Source of the DNA: Peribacillus simplex
GTDB taxonomy: Bacteria; Bacillota; Bacilli; Bacillales; DSM-1321
DNA length: 64,000 nt
Reading direction: 5' to 3'
Assembly (NCBI RefSeq): GCF_030123325.1
Contig: NZ_CP126106.1
Span: forward strand, 4,058,001 to 4,122,000
Part shown: positions 63,438 to 64,000 of the stretch, piece after piece
Numbering within the stretch: the first letter of the stretch is position 1
How the letters are laid out: each line of letters opens with the position of its first letter
Made by a program: the position numbers and the translations under genes
The notes under the pieces: model-generated
What the model was told of the DNA's origin: nothing
What the model saw: the letters and a program-made list of their open reading frames with translations, nothing else
The model's database searches: none

Positions 63438-63611
63438 TCATCTTTTCAGTAGCCGAAAGGCCCTGAACATAGACCCCACAAACATTAGCCCTGCACCGCC
63501 GAGCAATAAATATATACATAGTGTTTTATCAATGACATTCAAAGGATAAAGCAATGCCCCCAGCGCAACGACTGCTCCTATCCCCGTTATGGCCCATCCT
63601 ATTTTTTTCAT
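63438..63611 (-). CDS. 57-residue two-segment membrane protein
   Basis: A short frame starting MKKIGWAITGIGAVVALG and ending in the basic FRAFRLLKR. It has two hydrophobic segments (about 5-23 and 31-49) joined by a short polar turn. The ATG at 63611 is 6 bases after GGAG. It lies 41 bases upstream of the DUF202 gene on the same strand, which suggests joint expression. Family not recognised. Confidence 0.7.
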   Translation of the reverse strand: MKKIGWAITGIGAVVALGALLYPLNVIDKTLCIYLLLGGAGLMFVGSMFRAFRLLKR

Positions 63612-64000
63612 TCGCAACTCCTAAAATTAATTATTTAGTGAAGGTCCCTGGTTTCCCCTTATTTTAAAAAGTCCCCTCATTACTAGCTTAAACCATTTAA
63701 AAACTAACAACAAGTGAGATCCCCTAATTATCTTCACGCAAAAAAGAGCCATAAATGACTCCCTGTTTTGAACACGCCCAAACCCAGCCTTTTTTTATCC
63801 TTTTCCATATATTCGTTTATTTTTCTTCTTCCCACCCATACCCGAAGTTCCCTTTTGCAAAGGGTGGCAATTCCGTGTATCAGGAGACCAATCCCCACCC
63901 TCCAAAGGGATGAAGGAACCACCAATAACCAGGAGGCGGGAATCGCGGAGAATCTCTAAAGGCTGCAAACAAGTCAGTTGGATTTCATTCTATTGTATCC
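63612..64000. other. Right-edge region without a supported gene
   Basis: A minus-strand 63-codon frame (63734-63925) has no ribosome site and an unlikely composition, so it is not called. No repeat or RNA gene was seen before the edge. Confidence 0.45.

Noticed and set aside
63734..63925. Minus-strand 63-codon frame near the right edge
   Set aside because: No ribosome site and implausible composition; could be reconsidered if conserved.
1..64000. CRISPR array, prophage, rRNA or tRNA genes
   Set aside because: No spacer-regular repeats outside the safA coding array, no phage or transposase proteins, and no tRNA or rRNA sequence recognised.

Overview
The window is ordinary chromosome of an endospore-forming Bacillaceae bacterium. 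Protein sequences and gene order match the Bacillus subtilis safA-nad-phe-obg-spo0B-rplU-min/mre-comC-folC-valS-hem-lon-clpX-tig-ilv/leu block almost gene for gene. The extra genes and an RNase E/G homologue suggest a Peribacillus/Bacillus simplex-like or B. cereus-like lineage rather than B. subtilis; the genus is inference. No rRNA, tRNA, CRISPR, intact insertion sequence or prophage was seen. Nearly all long genes are on the minus strand.

Layout. 1-2002: spore coat morphogen safA, cut by the left edge and carrying a long Gly/Gln/Pro/Met repeat tail. 2322-3167: a plus-strand zinc metallopeptidase. 3255-8584: NAD synthesis (nadBCA divergent from nadS-niaR, with a NiaR-type operator between them). 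8642-9346: a repetitive protein of unknown role. 9745-13465: pheA, pheB, obg, spo0B, with a small insertion-like block between pheA and pheB. 14004-18256: rpmA, the L27-processing protease prp, rplU with its leader, rng, spoIVFB and spoIVFA. 18516-18959: a plus-strand S1-domain protein. 19088-25859: minD, minC, mreD, mreC, mreB, radC, maf, spoIIB. 26169-28766: comC, with a coupled small ORF in front, and folC.

28865-30617 holds a plus-strand pair of RimK-like ATP-grasp ligases, the least explained module in the window. It is followed by valS with a T-box, a small membrane protein, ysxE and spoVID (30691-36664), hemAXCDBL (37054-43300) behind a candidate PerR site, a LiaF/YsxD-like membrane protein, engB, lonA, lonB, clpX, tig and ysoA (44109-53329). 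The ilvBHC-leuABCD operon (53495-61567) has a leucine T-box, promoter, CodY-like box and cre-like box upstream. The right end has a small YjdJ-type acetyltransferase, a DUF202 membrane protein and a 57-residue membrane protein.

Themes. Sporulation genes are dense (safA and spoVID, whose products are partners in B. subtilis; spo0B, spoIVFA/FB, spoIIB, ysxE), mixed with cell shape/division, haem, NAD and branched-chain amino acid synthesis, and proteostasis. The points most worth a second look are the tandem ATP-grasp pair, the SafA repeat tail, the LQAIG-repeat protein, the insertion-like block at 10716-11074, the small ORF overlapping the comC start, and terminator-like hairpins inside the mreBCD and leuBC gene strings.
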